Program-made: the position numbers and the translations under genes
In this document: positions 36,941 to 49,554 of the stretch, in pieces
How positions within the stretch are numbered: position 1 is the first letter of the stretch
How the letters are laid out: each line of letters opens with the position of its first letter
NCBI GenBank assembly: GCA_029891345.1
Contig: CM056994.1
Location: 225,610,991-225,674,990 of the forward strand
DNA from: Dryococelus australis
Taxonomy: Eukaryota; Arthropoda; Insecta; Phasmatodea; Phasmatidae
Reading direction: 5' to 3'
DNA: 64,000 nucleotides
Notes under the pieces: generated by a model
The model's database searches: none
Seen by the model: the letters and a program-made list of their open reading frames with translations, nothing else
What the model was told of the DNA's origin: nothing

Positions 36941-38490
36941 CAGGGATTTGCATTAGCCGAGCAGCTAACCGAGTTCAGAACTCCAGCCTATCTGAAGTCT
37001 AACAACTCCCACCATATTTCTTGCAAGTTGCAATGCTAAGTTTTCCACTAGGTTTCGAGGTAACCATTACCACACTGTGGTTTACCCTTGAGGACACGGT
37101 AGGAAGCATGAGGGGTGTCATCTTCAACGTCTTCTTCAGGATCCCTAGCTGTGAACTCATCACGACTTCAGGACGGATGGACAGAGTCACACCAGAGACG
37201 TTGGCTGACGGACAGGGGAAGCTTGACGTGCCACGAGCACTTTTGTTTACATATCTTAGTCTCAGCCTCTGGTTCTTCCCTGGTGTACTGTATTGCAGAC
37301 CGCTGCCGTTCACTTCACCTCTCTACCGTTCCTATTCACAAGTGAGTCAACTCCTTGCCGCCTGAGAAGCCGGCAATCTGAACGACGCTGCGTGCCAGTC
37401 TGAGTGGGTGGACCCACTCTCTCTCTTGCATTGCCCTGCTCTGGCCGGCAGGCACCGAACACGAATGCTCACAGTGCTTCAAGGGCAGTTTCCCCTCTAT
37501 ACAGCCTGCTCTAGCCACCTCTAGCTCACAACGTCTCTTGCTGGTATTTATTCCTATGCATGCCTTCCAGACAGGGCAGTTTGCAAGCAGTTGTGACTGG
37601 AGTATCACCTGCCACTCTCACTATCTCGCCATGCTTACCATACAGCTTGCCTTCAGCAGTAGCAGTTAAACTTACAGTATAATGTTACTATTGTCATAAC
37701 TTTTGTTTTGCAACATACTAGGCAGAAGCTCTTGTCGCGAAGTCTTCTCCTTCATTTCGAGTGTTGTCTATGTGCCTCGTCTGCATCAGGCAGGGTTTTA
37801 CAGGGGTTGCTCTGGTCTTGAACTACGATTGATATCCCGTTGCCACCACGTGGCAAACAGCCAGGCATACATGTTCTCTCGTCCATTAGACATTATTTCT
37901 GCTGACGGAATAAAACATTTACCAGTTAACCTCTTTTTGGTCCAATCATTTTCTTTCGCTTTCACCTCTCATACCCGCTTTGCCTCTGTGTGCATATCCA
38001 CTAAACTACTTCTAGGGGCATGCACAATTGCCGTAATAGAGTATCAAACCAATGTCCCCACTGAAGGGCACTCCCACTTCTTGTCAATGTTTTATGGCTC
38101 GTTGTTAGCTAGTAATGCTGCTCTTCTAGCACCACTTAGGCAAGGGAAGGAAGAACCTTTCTTTGAGGCTCCTGAGGCTTGAAGAGATCCAACATGTAGC
38201 TACTTATATAAGTGCCATAGGGTCCCTACATGGAGAACACTGTGAACCCAAAGGGGCAGTTGAGGTCTGTAGCTTTTCATGCTGCTCACTCAAGTTCTCT
38301 CCAAGAGGGATCAGGCCAAGGGGGAACAGGGGGCCCTCTCCCCAAGTCGCTATAGGCCTAAGCACAATCCCTCGCAATGCGCGCGCTCCTGCACTGAACA
38401 AGCGATAGGACTTCGGCAGGGGTTTACCCCAAGGTACCGGCCCCATGCCAGAATCGGTCCTCCCCCACTCTGCTATGTAATCCACTAAAG
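36941..38490. other. GC-rich patch with unassigned frames
   Basis: Several overlapping open frames lie here: 37021-37365 plus, 37313-36999 minus, 37608-37336 minus, 37703-38182 plus (159 codons) and 38163-38408 plus. None has a domain I recognise. A TATATAA lies near 38201. Composition and mixed frames are like the LTR-like patches elsewhere, so transposon origin is more likely than a host gene. The 159-codon frame is the longest unexplained non-repetitive frame in the window. Confidence 0.35.
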
Positions 38491-38844
38491 CATAATATCC
38501 TTTCTTCTATTAATTTTATATTTTGAACATAACATAACTTCATTAGAAGGGCTTAACTGTGTACTCACAGCTGTTTCCTAAATGCCCAATCATTGGGCGT
38601 GCCATAAAATTGATAGCATAACCCTCAGTGCTTAGCTATGGGCTCTGGTGAGCCAGGGCCAGACACCCCCAGGCTGCAACTACGTCGGCCCATACAGCCG
38701 TGTTAAAATCCTTGTTGAGGAGATTCAGTTTCCCTAGTCTCTAGAAGGATAGTGGTCCTGTACATCTTCATTGTTAACACATTGAGTGTATTAGGTATCA
38801 AGTTAGATCTTACGAAGTTATAATAATTTGAATATTATTTCCAT

Positions 38845-38905
38845 ATAAAAAACTATTTTCCACTGCTTCATCAAAAAAATATGCACTTCAAAGTGACACT
38901 CAGAC
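38845..38905 (+). repeat. Dispersed repeat R, 3'-end fragment
   Basis: TTTCCACTGCTTCATCAAAA and the following AATATGCACTTCAAAGTGACAC match the 3' part of repeat R at about 57298-57345 and 62435-62485. Confidence 0.55.
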
Positions 38906-40613
38906 GAAGAACTGCAAAACAGTGCCATCCCACAAAAGGTGGTAAATGTACTCCCTTCCCCTCCTTTTGACCCTTACAGTGCCCCAGAAAATTTACTTGG
39001 CCATTACAAAAAAAACAGGATAGAATGCCAACCTAGCTATAATATCGTACATTGTTTACTGAACGGAAGTTAGCCAACATCAGTCTTTCAGTGCCTGCCA
39101 TGACAGGAAACGTGAGGGAAATCAATGTATGCGTTGGACTCATACCATTTGGGCACAAACTTAGTGTTCTTCACTGACAGAACAGCTGTGGTGGAAGGAT
39201 AGATTTTAGCCATGCTACTTTTCTATAACTGTCAAAATTTACCACACTTACATGAAATCGACACTCGGAAAATGCCACACCTAATGCATTTTATATATTT
39301 TCCCACTGTTGTTTCTCTCAAACAATTTCCATTTCACATCTACACACGCCAAATTCTATTTTACAACTGCAGAAGGCATATACAAATATAGTAGATAAAA
39401 TTTGAGGAAATTGTTTATAAATAAGTATAAAATAAATTAAAAAAAATAATAATTTTTCTTTTGTTATGCTGTTCCCCTGACCCTTTAAAAAATAATGTAA
39501 CAGTGATGTTTTGTTTAAAACTGCTTCCATCTTCACTCTAGTAGTTTATTTTAGTATGACATATGTTTATATTTGTTGTGATTGTAAGTTTTATAGGTTG
39601 TTTATAGTAAATTGAGCACTTTTGAAATCACTGTCCATAACTATGTATAAATCAACATTAACGTTTTGCTTTGCATTCTGTAAAATTGGAAGTAAATTGG
39701 GAAAAGTTGCAGCTTATTAATCTTATTGAAAATATGTGTGCATTATTGACAAATGAAATAGGTTTAATTTGTTTTTGTAAATGTAACATAGTAACATACT
39801 TAACATATTAGGTTTCTAACAATCAACAATCTAACTTGGTGCACATGGCACACACATGATCAAAGTGCTGGGGCCTGGTGTTTTGCTAGATGTTGAACTA
39901 TCCACTAACAGGTGACATATGTTGCCCACTTCAATATACACACTTGCTATCTCATCAGTAAATATATGAGTTTTAACATACACAAAACTATATTGATCAT
40001 TCATGAAAATGACTGCAAAAGGACCGTTTATGGTTTATCAGTGATTTGTTATTTGTATAACATCTTGTCTTTGTATTTTGAATTATTTTCTGGTCTAAGG
40101 TATCAGAATCTTGTGTCTACTTCCATGCAAGCCAAGTTAACAATGTTAATGCTACAAAAACTGGGAGGAAACTGTAAGAAATTGTTGTGGGTTGTTACAG
40201 TGATGTGTAGAGTTAAAGTTAGTACATTAATTTATGTACGTGAATCCATGAGGTAATAATAACCTTCCACAAATAACAAACCTTGCATTCCACACATTTT
40301 GGAATGAAAATACTTCACATAACTATTATATATGCAATACTTAATATGAATTATTCTGAGACGTGGCTCTTTACATCAGTATGGTGTTTTACATTGGTTT
40401 GTTATTGAATAACTAATTTAGGCCTAGAAACACGAAGAAGATTGGAATTACATATTAAGATAAACTTTCAAAAGCACATTTATTTTCACTGTAGCATTCA
40501 CAGTAATAGATTATATTTTCTCATTTCCATTGTTTGCAATGGAAGAAATAGGCATGTAAAGGTTATGATACCTTAGTTGTTTACTATTTAAAAAAACTAA
40601 TATTTCTGTTTCG
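38906..40613. other. No gene recognised
   Basis: Strongly AT-rich. The frame 39912-40256 (114 codons) shows no domain and reads like chance. Confidence 0.5.
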
Positions 40614-40669
40614 TCCACTTTTATTTTTATGCAACATGCCCTCCACTTTTATTTTTATGCAACATGCCC
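40614..40669. repeat. Exact tandem duplication, 28 bp x 2
   Basis: Units 40614-40641 and 40642-40669 are identical and begin TCCACTTTTATTTTTATGCA. The perfect identity points to a recent slippage event. Confidence 0.95.
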
Positions 40670-41774
40670 CCATGTGATGAGTGTATAGTGCGTTTTGGTA
40701 ATTCCAGGCAAATTGTAATCATTAATTTCTGCAAACTCATTCAAAAGTATAAGGGTATGTTACAGCGACATGGTGGACATGACCGATGACAATGTAGCAT
40801 CACGTCATAACTGTGGTGGAATGTGAACTAACAGCACTAGTAGTAGTGGGCTGTGTCAGTTAAGTTTTCTGCAAGCTTGTTTATTCAAAGTTCTTGTTAG
40901 TATTGCAGTGACATTGTCAGGGACTAAAATGAAAACTATGAGTGTGTTGACTTACATATGTGCAGCAGAAGCAAAACTTATTAAGCTTATTGCTATCCTT
41001 CCAGTGTATAAAATAAAGGTTAATTTTTTCCCAATCTCAAAGGAAATAATAGGTTGACCTTAAGAATACACTCTACTTTTCCATTACCCATCCAATTGTA
41101 AAAACACTCAGTAAACACAACAAATTTTTACATTTCTTTATCTACTTCAACTCATGGTAAACAAATGTTTTTACCAACCCAGGACCATGGTAGCAAGAAA
41201 TTGCAAATATCTACAAACAGCTTGTAGTACAACGTACTACTGCAGTACTGCAATGCAAGTACCAAACCACAGCATTAAAAATTGTGCTCGACAATGTCAC
41301 TGGTTGGCAGGTTTTTTTGGGGATCTTCCATTTACCCTGCTCTTGAATTTCCGGCACTGCTGCATGCTCACCTCACTTCACCCTAATCGGCTCTCAAGAC
41401 CACAAAGTTAAGGGCCGTCCAAATCTCTCCTTTCTACAACATTTGAAAATCATCTACCAATTCAACTGCGAAAATATGCCTATCAATAAACTTCATTGCT
41501 TCTTTTTGTTTTCTTTTATTGGACAAGTCAAATTACAGTATACAAAGTTTATACACTGGACGTAGTAAACATACACATATATATGTCGGACTACACGTAC
41601 ATGCATCACGTCTTTTCCTCATAATGTGGCCAATCCTCCTCCAACATGCTGTAGGGCAACGTCGTTTTGCTGAAACAGAAGAAAAGGGAAACGAGAAAAA
41701 CTGGAACAAGAAATGTATACAGAGATATGTTATGCAATAATTTCTTAATTTTTTTTGTTTAGATATTCATCTAC
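40670..41774. other. No gene recognised
   Basis: AT-rich. The frames 41154-41411 and 41519-41740 have no recognised domains. Confidence 0.5.
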
Positions 41775-42520
41775 ACTATAAATGTTAATTTAGAAAAGAC
41801 ATTCTTTCAGCTGTTTTTTTAAAGAGTTTTTGGTTAGATAAGCAAATTTCTTGAAGGGGTTGTGGTAACTTATTGAAAAGTTGGCTACCAAGGTAGGATG
41901 GCCCTTTCTGGACAAGTTTTAAGTTAACTGAAGCCATGTGTACGTGCTTTTTTTATTCTAATGTCATGCTTATGAAAGGACTCATTTTTCTGAAATAAAT
42001 GGCTGTTTTTGGACATGAATATAAGTACTGAAAACATGTACTCACATGCAAATGTTAAAATCTCTGAGCTCTTGAAAAGAGATCTACATGAGTCTGACTT
42101 TCTTTTGCCATGGATTATTCTTACAGCATGTGAAACACTTTTTTGCTGTCAGTGGAATTACCCCAAAAAGTTATACCATAACACATGATGGAATATAAAT
42201 ATGCAAAATGTACCATTTTTGCTGTATTTTTGTTCAAGACCTCTGCAACACTCTGCAGGGCGAAACATGCTGAACTTAGTTTAGGTAAAATATATGCAAT
42301 GTGAGATTTCCAGTTAAGTAAATTTTGTTTTTCGTAAACAGTAATGGTATTTGAAAAACAAAACTTAATGATTGCTGAAGTTAAACTATAACGTCAAGAA
42401 AATTACAGCAGTTTCTTTTTTCAACAAAGTGTAAGTTTTGTATTACAGATAACTTAGCTGTTTTTTGATGACCAAAATTTATCTCTGTTCTTCCCTGTGA
42501 TGATAATACAAGCACATTAT
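41775..42520 (-). pseudogene. Non-LTR retrotransposon (LINE) RT C-terminal remnant
   Basis: On minus, from about 42310, one frame reads WKSHIAYILPKLSSACFAL and then SVAEVLNKNTAKMVHFAYLY and SIMCYGITFWGNSTDSKKVF. It continues, after a stop and shift, with RIIHGKRKSDSCRSLFKSS and EILTFACEYMFSVL. These are conserved blocks downstream of the catalytic RT palm in jockey-like insect LINEs: W..Hi..i..kl..a.ya.r, y.sim.Ygi.fWG.s......f..Qkr.ir.......SCr.lFk...ilt....Y. The catalytic palm is absent or unrecognisable. Remnants continue weakly to about 41775. The copy is dead, 5'-truncated and invisible as a long open frame. Confidence 0.8.
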
Positions 42521-42954
42521 CATAGTTTTGTCACAATCTTTCCGTATCGCATTTCATGCAAAAATTGTAATTTAATTTGATGTGTTTACAGTAATATGGT
42601 GCATTATTTATTAATGTTTACATTTTAGAGCATACTTTCTAAATTTAATAGAATCATCTTATAAAAATTATATACTGCACTTTAGGATGCAAGTATTATT
42701 ATGTGGGAATGATTTTTTGTATGATCAGTGAACTGAGTCATTTCTATAACTTATAAGTTGACAGGAATGTTTACTAGTAGCTGTTATACTTTTGAAATAT
42801 TTGTATTTTATTCAAAACTTTTGCCATTCTATTTGAAAATATTTGAACATGAAAAACCACTATTTGCTCACCCCTAGTCATGTATCTGAAGTATTTTATA
42901 TTTATGTTAACATAAAAGTATGTTATTTTTTATCAAATTGAGCTTTTACTTATA

Positions 42955-43790
42955 TAGTGGAAGCCCGGAATACCGCGGATTCGGTTATACCGCAGGGCAA
43001 TTTCAATTTATGTCTCCCCGCCTGAATAAATAAATAAGTGGAAGGTGTGCGGTCGTGAGTCAGGGAGTTATATATATATATAAGCTATGTCTTCCGATTT
43101 TCGAAAAAAAAAGAAATAATAATTCCGTGCTGATGAGTTATTGTGGACAATGTTTAATGTAGAAAAGCAGTCTTTGTTTGCATGTCACAAATAATTAGCT
43201 TTTTTTTTTGTTTAAGTTTTCCTTGGTAAAATGCAAATCAGACAAGCAAGCAGCATGTTTCACAACACGTGAGGCACTGATATATTCCATCTGCAGTGCA
43301 AGCGTGCAATCGACCTTTGGACATGAGCTTCTTTTCTCATTCTTACTTCCTCTCAACCAGGCCCAGCAGGAGGCAGCGGGTGAATCCCCTTCTTTAATCC
43401 ACATGACAAACAACTTACAGCTAACACCGCCCTTGGTGGAATAAGTACATCCTTTGCCTGGAAAATGCACTATTTTTTAGTTATTCTTGCTTGAATGCAT
43501 GTGAACCTTCATCACAGCACTTTTTTCTTCTGTTTCTCTCCGTTTTGTGCTGTCAAGTCCAGTGGTGATGCAAATAAAAAAAATAAAGTTCCGATAGCAA
43601 GGGGCTAAACGTTTGACGAGTTATGGCGGTAAATAACACTTGCTCCGTGTTTGACAGATACGTGCCACGCCACATTAGAACACTGGCTCTTTTTGCTACT
43701 GTACTCTGTCACTTCCAGAATAGAGCAAAAAGCTATAGCGTGGGTCTGAGTTATGTCCCCCAACATCCGCGTTATATCGGGCTTTTACTG
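42955..43790. mobile_element. TIR element with TA target site (Tc1/mariner-pogo-like)
   Basis: The left end TAGTGGAAGCCCGGAATACC and the right end (reversed) CAGTAAAAGCCCGATATAAC form inverted repeats that continue to CGCGGAT in both. The pair is flanked by TA at 42953-42954 and 43791-43792. TA duplication and CAGTG-type ends fit Tc1/mariner, most likely the pogo/Tigger branch. The interior holds overlapping frames (43208-43444 plus, 43470-43195 minus) with no transposase motif I can recognise, so this is probably a non-autonomous copy. It contains a short (TA)n run near 43070. Confidence 0.8.
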
Positions 43791-44179
43791 TATTTCCTTT
43801 ATAAATTATAAATTTTATTTCTAATTAATATATTAACAAAGAGAAAATAACATAGGTGTGTTTGTAATGTCTAGTAAGAATTAGTTCTCATGCAAAATAT
43901 TAAACTGAGTGCACACTAATGTGATGCATTGCCCCTTTGGTGTAAGTTTATAGACGTATTTAAGCTTTGTTAGCAGGAGGCAGAGATATAACCTGAAAGT
44001 AGAAATTAGCACGGTTTCAGAAAATTTGGAAGCAATCATCAATGAGCGATGCCTTGTTTGCCTATTGTCGCATCCAAAGTTACACCATAAAATTCATTTT
44101 AGAAACTTTATTTATTTTGCACTCTACTTTACAACTTCACCCCATCTTTGAGCACGTTGTTCATAATGGGACAGCCCAT
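43791..44179. other. No gene recognised
   Basis: AT-rich stretch without coding or repeat features that I can name. Confidence 0.5.
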
Positions 44180-45260
44180 GAACTCTAAAACAGCACTGAA
44201 GAGGCAGGACACATGGTTATAGAGTACATTGGCGCAGTCAAGATACTACAGATACGTGATCCTAGCTTGTACTGTTCACCCAGGCGTGGTCAGAAACATC
44301 CAGCTATCATTCCCCCTGCCACAAGATTGTACTGTTGACCGAGCCACCAGTTCCCTCCAGCGAAGATCACGCTAGTGCCATAGCGCGCCACTAGAGTGCA
44401 GCACATATTTAACCTGTGCCTGTGGTTGAGATAAGGAATCTTAGCCCCGCTTCAGCATCCTGGAATTCTCAACCCCTGCGGCCGAAGCTGTCACTCTGTG
44501 CACCCCTCGCCTCCTAATGCCTTGGAGATATAAGTATAAAATGGCTGGCATGGCCAACACTCTTTAGTCTCTGCTCCTACACCGCCTTCTTCAGGGCCGG
44601 AGGTAGTCATCAGGGTGCCCGACCACTGGTACCGCCGGAGATTCCACCGCCTCTCTTGAGACAGAGATCTCTACCAGTAGGAAGACTTTCCGACCAGAAG
44701 CTCACCAACTCTTCAGCAGCCACCGAAGATGCCGCCATCGCAGATCCCTCCAACAGCTTCTGGATGACTCAACCACCACCAGAGGTTCTCAAAGATGTTG
44801 TTTTTCGTCTCCTACCCCCCGTGCCACTCCAGTCTCCGGGTAAGGTCATGACAACGTCCCCTCTGGACATCCCCCATCACACCAGACAATATTAACATTG
44901 GCATCACTACCCTTCTGGTAGACGTCCACCCCTAATGTTCTTTCAGAACAACCCCAAATAGATAGACATCATCAATTTATGTAACTAACTAGTAATTTTA
45001 TTTAATCATTAATTATTCGCCTTCACTCACTAGCTTTTGCCCAGGTTGCTTTCTACTGGTTAATTTAATAATGTTAGGTACATTAACTTCCTTTGCAAGT
45101 CATATTATGTTATGCACAGAGTCGCCGTGTTCCTATTATTCAATAATAAAAATCATACGTATTTCAGTATATTTCTGTATTCTTATTTTCTTGGTAGTTA
45201 TTGGTAGTCTTGTGCAACCGTACCAAACAGGGGATCAAGCCGGCATAATGGGAGCCTAAA
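44180..45260 (+). repeat. LTR-like segment with TATA box
   Basis: A GC-rich stretch carries TATAAA at 44535-44540. It is followed 30 to 40 bases on by a CTTTAGTCTCTGCTCC start-like region and a Pro/Ser-coding stretch with CCACCACCAGAGG (frame 44656-44895). The layout resembles the segments at 21.9-23.0 kb (plus) and 1-715 (minus), so a common LTR family is likely. No second LTR or target duplication is in view. A host promoter is possible but less likely given the relatives. Confidence 0.35.
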
Positions 45261-45284
45261 ATTAATTACCAAATTACCAAGAGG

Positions 45285-45675
45285 CCACTCAAGTTCTGCC
45301 ACACCGGTAGTCCATCGATGGAGCTCAAAAGCCTTAGGTACACATCCATCAAGTGAATTGACCAAACTTGGTCAGTCCATACTCCACCACTGCTTCTTTT
45401 GGGGCTGGAACAGAGCTGAATCTACTTAGGCTGATCAACCCCCTTTGGAGACTTAGACCGAAACGCCTAGTTGAGTACCCAAACCTTAAGATACCGCTCG
45501 AGTTCTGCAGATTTTTAGTCCATTGAAGGCGCTCAAATTAATTAGGAACACATCCATCCACAAGGTGAATTGAGTGGGTTAAGTAGTTCCATACTCCACC
45601 ACTGCTTCATTTGGGGCCGAAACGGAGCTGGAATCGCCTAGTCTGATCAATCCCCTTTGGAGCCTTCACCTGGGT
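45285..45675. repeat. Tandem repeat, about 209 bp x 2
   Basis: Two units start at 45285 and 45494. Both contain TAGTCCAT, GCTCAAA, ACACATCCATC, GTGAATTGA, then TCCATACTCCACCACTGCTT followed by TTGGGGC, then GCTGA or GCTGG, CTGATCAA and CCCCTTTGGAG. They differ by small gaps and substitutions. They lie just downstream of the LTR-like segment, as in the leader region of a retroelement. Confidence 0.8.
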
Positions 45676-46449
45676 ATTCAGACAGGAAGCAGCTTGAACA
45701 ATGTACGTGTTCTGTCCATTGCCTTCTTCAGGACCGGATGAAAGGAACAACTTTGGGTGCCGTTCGCTGCAAGTCTGAATATTTGGCCAAACACAGTACA
45801 GTAGGAATCACCGGCTTGTTCTCTGTGAGACCTTTTGATGATTCTTCCTTATGCCATGCTCCCAGAAAGAAGGGATTTGGAGGAGATTGAAAAGAGCTAT
45901 GCATGCCTTCGAGAGTAATACCAATTGCTTATCAACTAGAAATACCGCCTGTAAAATTTCTACCCCATTGACATTATTTCCCCCACTAGAGAGATAGAAG
46001 GTCCTCCTCATCTCATCTCATCTTAGAGCCCTTTATGCGAGGAGAGGAGCCACCACTAGGTCTAGACAATCCTTGGTTGTGTAATCCAGACCTTTCCGTA
46101 AATTCCACCGACAATGTCTCACCGATTCAGAGTACTCCACACAGCATAGCAGCCTGCCAGAACCCTCTACAGCCCCACCACCTGCTGAGCCGGCCACAGA
46201 TGAGGAATCCATGTACTCTCAGTCACCTCAATGTAAAACGCCAGATTGTGAGAAGGGTTGTGACAGCAACTGTGGATTTTGTCCCAACCATACAATCTAC
46301 CAGCCATTCTTATACTCAGGCAAGCCACCTACCAGACATTAAGGTCCCTGCCTTACCCATTTTCCTCGTGATACTGGCATCGCGATATAAAACCTCTACT
46401 ACTGGTACTTGTAAAACATATTTTGTTAAAACCTATTTTCCAAACTAGG
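45676..46449. other. Unassigned frames downstream of the tandem repeat
   Basis: Plus frames 45657-45890 and 46035-46448 (137 codons) are Pro/Ser/Thr-rich at places and have no recognised domain. Their position after an LTR-like segment and leader repeat would fit a decayed gag region, but no gag motif is present. Confidence 0.3.
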
Positions 46450-49400
46450 AATTATATTTAACGTCCCCAACCATTGGTTCAAACCCAACAGTAAAAAGCC
46501 CAACATTTAGAACCATGCCCAGCCGGTCATGCGTCAGCAGTCAATGATCACTTGTTCAGCAATGGTTGTGCATAATTTAGTATTTTAGACAATTTTTTGC
46601 TATTTCATTAACTAAATACCAAAATACTGAATACAGTGTATCATCATTTTAGCAGGCTTATCTAGGTCACGTGACCTTTTAGTAACCTGAAAGTACCAAT
46701 TCAAACACTGAATTTTTTCTGTTGTATGGGCAAACATGTACTATATTCACTGCCATTTTTCAGTAGTGTGAACGTTGATGTATGAAAACTGGTTTTGTTG
46801 TTTACTTGTTAATTTTAATTGTCTTGATTGTTTTATACTGGCGCTTGAGTCACTTACAAGGTGATGATACTGATATTATATGCTCATCATTCAGAATATA
46901 CAATTTCTAAATGCTATTGTGCCATACTCCTTGCTATAGGTATTTATTTTTGTGTAATGCCAGATAGCATAGCAGATTACTTGTCCATGTTTCCATTTAT
47001 GTTTTTTATTTAAATTTTTGCATTTAGTTACTCTGTTTGCTTCAATTTTTACATACAAAGTAATGTGGCGGCTTAGTAACATTAAGTAGAATTCTCTTGA
47101 CTACTTTTATTGAGAATTATTGGAAATAAATGTATTATGTAACAAAACATGCATATACCATAGTATATTTGTGTAATACATACGTTTATTACCACAAACT
47201 TTGATGCCTCTGGTTTGAGGGTGGTACACGTTCAAAGGTTGTGTGGCATTGAACCACGAACCACTATAGCAGGCAGGTTAATTTTTATATTTTGACTGCT
47301 TGGCACTAACTGTGGCCAAGGATAAACCAGATTTTCCTATGTTGCTGGCCTTGTCCAATGATAATGCTTCCCAGTAATTTAGGTTGAAGGAGCAAAAAGC
47401 AGGGTCATGAGTTTTGGAGGCGGTGCTACCAGCTGGTGGCATTTCCACTGAGTTTTCCCTTCAAGTATATTGTGTCTTCCCATTTTTCTCTGATCCTTCA
47501 ACTTCTGGTATCATTACTCGTCTTCTGTCCCCAGGTCCTGCTGCGAGGTTACGAAGCCCAATGCTCGGCCAAAGGGCACTGTAGTTGGTCGAGTGAGACT
47601 TAACAGGAGGAGTGAAGAGGTTTGGTAAGGGCCGTGTTGGCCCGGCATTTGCTTGCTGACGTTGCTATTGGGTGCAAACTCTTTCCCAATCTCTAATGAT
47701 AGGTTTGGGCTTAACTGCCTCGGTTGGGCACTAAGGGCACTTGTCAGTCTTAACTATCTTCTTTCATTCTTCCCTACGACTGGAGTGATGGTGGGGTTAG
47801 TTAAAGTGTGATATGGTAGGTAGGAGGCCTGCAAGGTAATAAAGGAAGGTAGAGGAGGTCCCCAGTGTTTTGTGTTGCATTTTCCTATACTCCCCTTGTG
47901 TATTGCCAAAGTCAGTAGAATTCTCTGTCCCTGACAGATTGAGATGTGATGGATCAAACAGAGTCTAGTGAGTTGGTTTCGGTATCCTCACTATGCTTCA
48001 GGTGTGCAGGGACTTCCGACTACAAGCTCTCATCATCCAACCCTCTGTATCTAGCAGATTGAGTGCGTGGGTGAAGAGATTTGGGCAGCTCTTAACAGTG
48101 AGGTCTTGAGTGCCGATGAGGGTGATTGAGGTGAGTATGGAGCAGCACCAGAATGAAAGGTAAGGGGAAATGGGAGATTCCCGAGAAAACCCGCCAACCA
48201 GCAGTATTGTCCGGCATGATTCCCACATGCGAAAATCTAGAGTAACCTGCCCAGCAGATTGAGATGTGGATTGAACAGAGGTTGTTGACGTAAGAGTCAT
48301 GACTACTGGTTCCCTTTCGATGTTGCAAGTGTTGGTAGCCAGGTATTGTGCTCGTCAGCACTGTGCGACTGGTGGTCAAATGAGGACAGCCTGCACTGCC
48401 ACTGAACTGGGCATCTGATGAAGTAACCTATCCCCTCCTCCCATGGTGTAATCACTCCTGCCCCTCACTGTCTCAGATTTATATGCGGCTTCCCCTTCCA
48501 TTAGGTACTGACTTGTATGACTTGCTGCTGTAACTAAGATTGGTGTAATTGCAGGTGAGAACAACAGTAAACAAAGGGTTATAATGAGGTTTGAACAGCA
48601 TATCTACACTTGCAATGATGTACTCTAAATTATGGGTTTTCACAATTTTATTACCCTGATGGCAAAATTTTGGTAAACACAGCATGTGTGTCTAATTGGT
48701 GCACAAATATTGAATAACTCTGTTCCCTATTACTATTTGTCTAATACACAACATATTGTATACTGGGGCGGGACAGTGAACATGGCAGCAGAGTATCCTG
48801 GCGGATTGCAGGCCAGCTCAAATTTTTTACTGCTTGATTTGCAAGACAAAAGCTTCCACGCTTCTCAAGAAGGGAGAATTCTGGAGGTGACGTTTGCTAG
48901 GGGTAAACTGATGTTCTTCTTTTCGCGGCATTATATACAGTTGCTGCAATAGGCCAGGAATTTGCAGGGGTCTTGGCTAGCATATTCATCCTCACTATGT
49001 GGCGACAGTTAGGCCTGGCTGCACATGAAAAGACGTGGTAGCAAGTGGATTGACTAGCCAGCCCTTTGTGCGTTTGGGGAAATATGCTGATGCGGGAAGC
49101 ATCGACACTCGCTTTGGGACAATGCTCCCTCATCTATCCTTTCTCAAGCGACTGCACCGACATCTGTTTGAATGCAACATAAATGTGGAAATATCAGCGG
49201 CAGGGTTAATTGTTATGGGCATTATATAAATCACACTTTGAAGAATATGGGCTCGTTTTGTACTGTGTTAGTTGTAACATCATGCAGCATAGATATAATC
49301 AAAATGACTAGAATAGACATGGAAGCAATGTTATGAGAGATATGGATAAAGCAAATATATCTTACTGAGAATTTTTTTTCGTTGTCTTACTTAGCTGGCA

Positions 49401-49554
49401 AATAAGAACCCCTGTCTTCTTAGGTACCATACAAAATGACATGCTCGCTACACTTATGGGCACAGTAAATCTAAGAAGAATGGGTTGTGCTGTAAGATGG
49501 ATTTAATAGTAGTTGACTGCAGTATGCCAACAGTTGTCTGATTGTTGCTTGTAG
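46450..49554. other. No gene recognised; probably upstream intron of the Vav-like gene
   Basis: AT-rich to mixed sequence. I looked for the preceding exon (start of the C1 domain, with its first His and Cys pair) and did not find it. Small frames on both strands (48300-47998 minus, 48379-48092 minus, 48686-48952 plus) have no recognised domain. The part at 47400-48560 is GC-richer and may be transposon-derived. Confidence 0.45.

Noticed and set aside
36999-37313. Minus-strand frame with VVMVTSKPSGKL, resembling a Ty3-like RT opening
   Set aside because: Only about a dozen residues fit. The following sequence lacks the DYR.LN block and any further RT motif, so the match is probably chance.
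42860-42880. Single hAT-like end (reversed TAGGGGTGAGCAAATAG)
   Set aside because: No partner end or target duplication found upstream.
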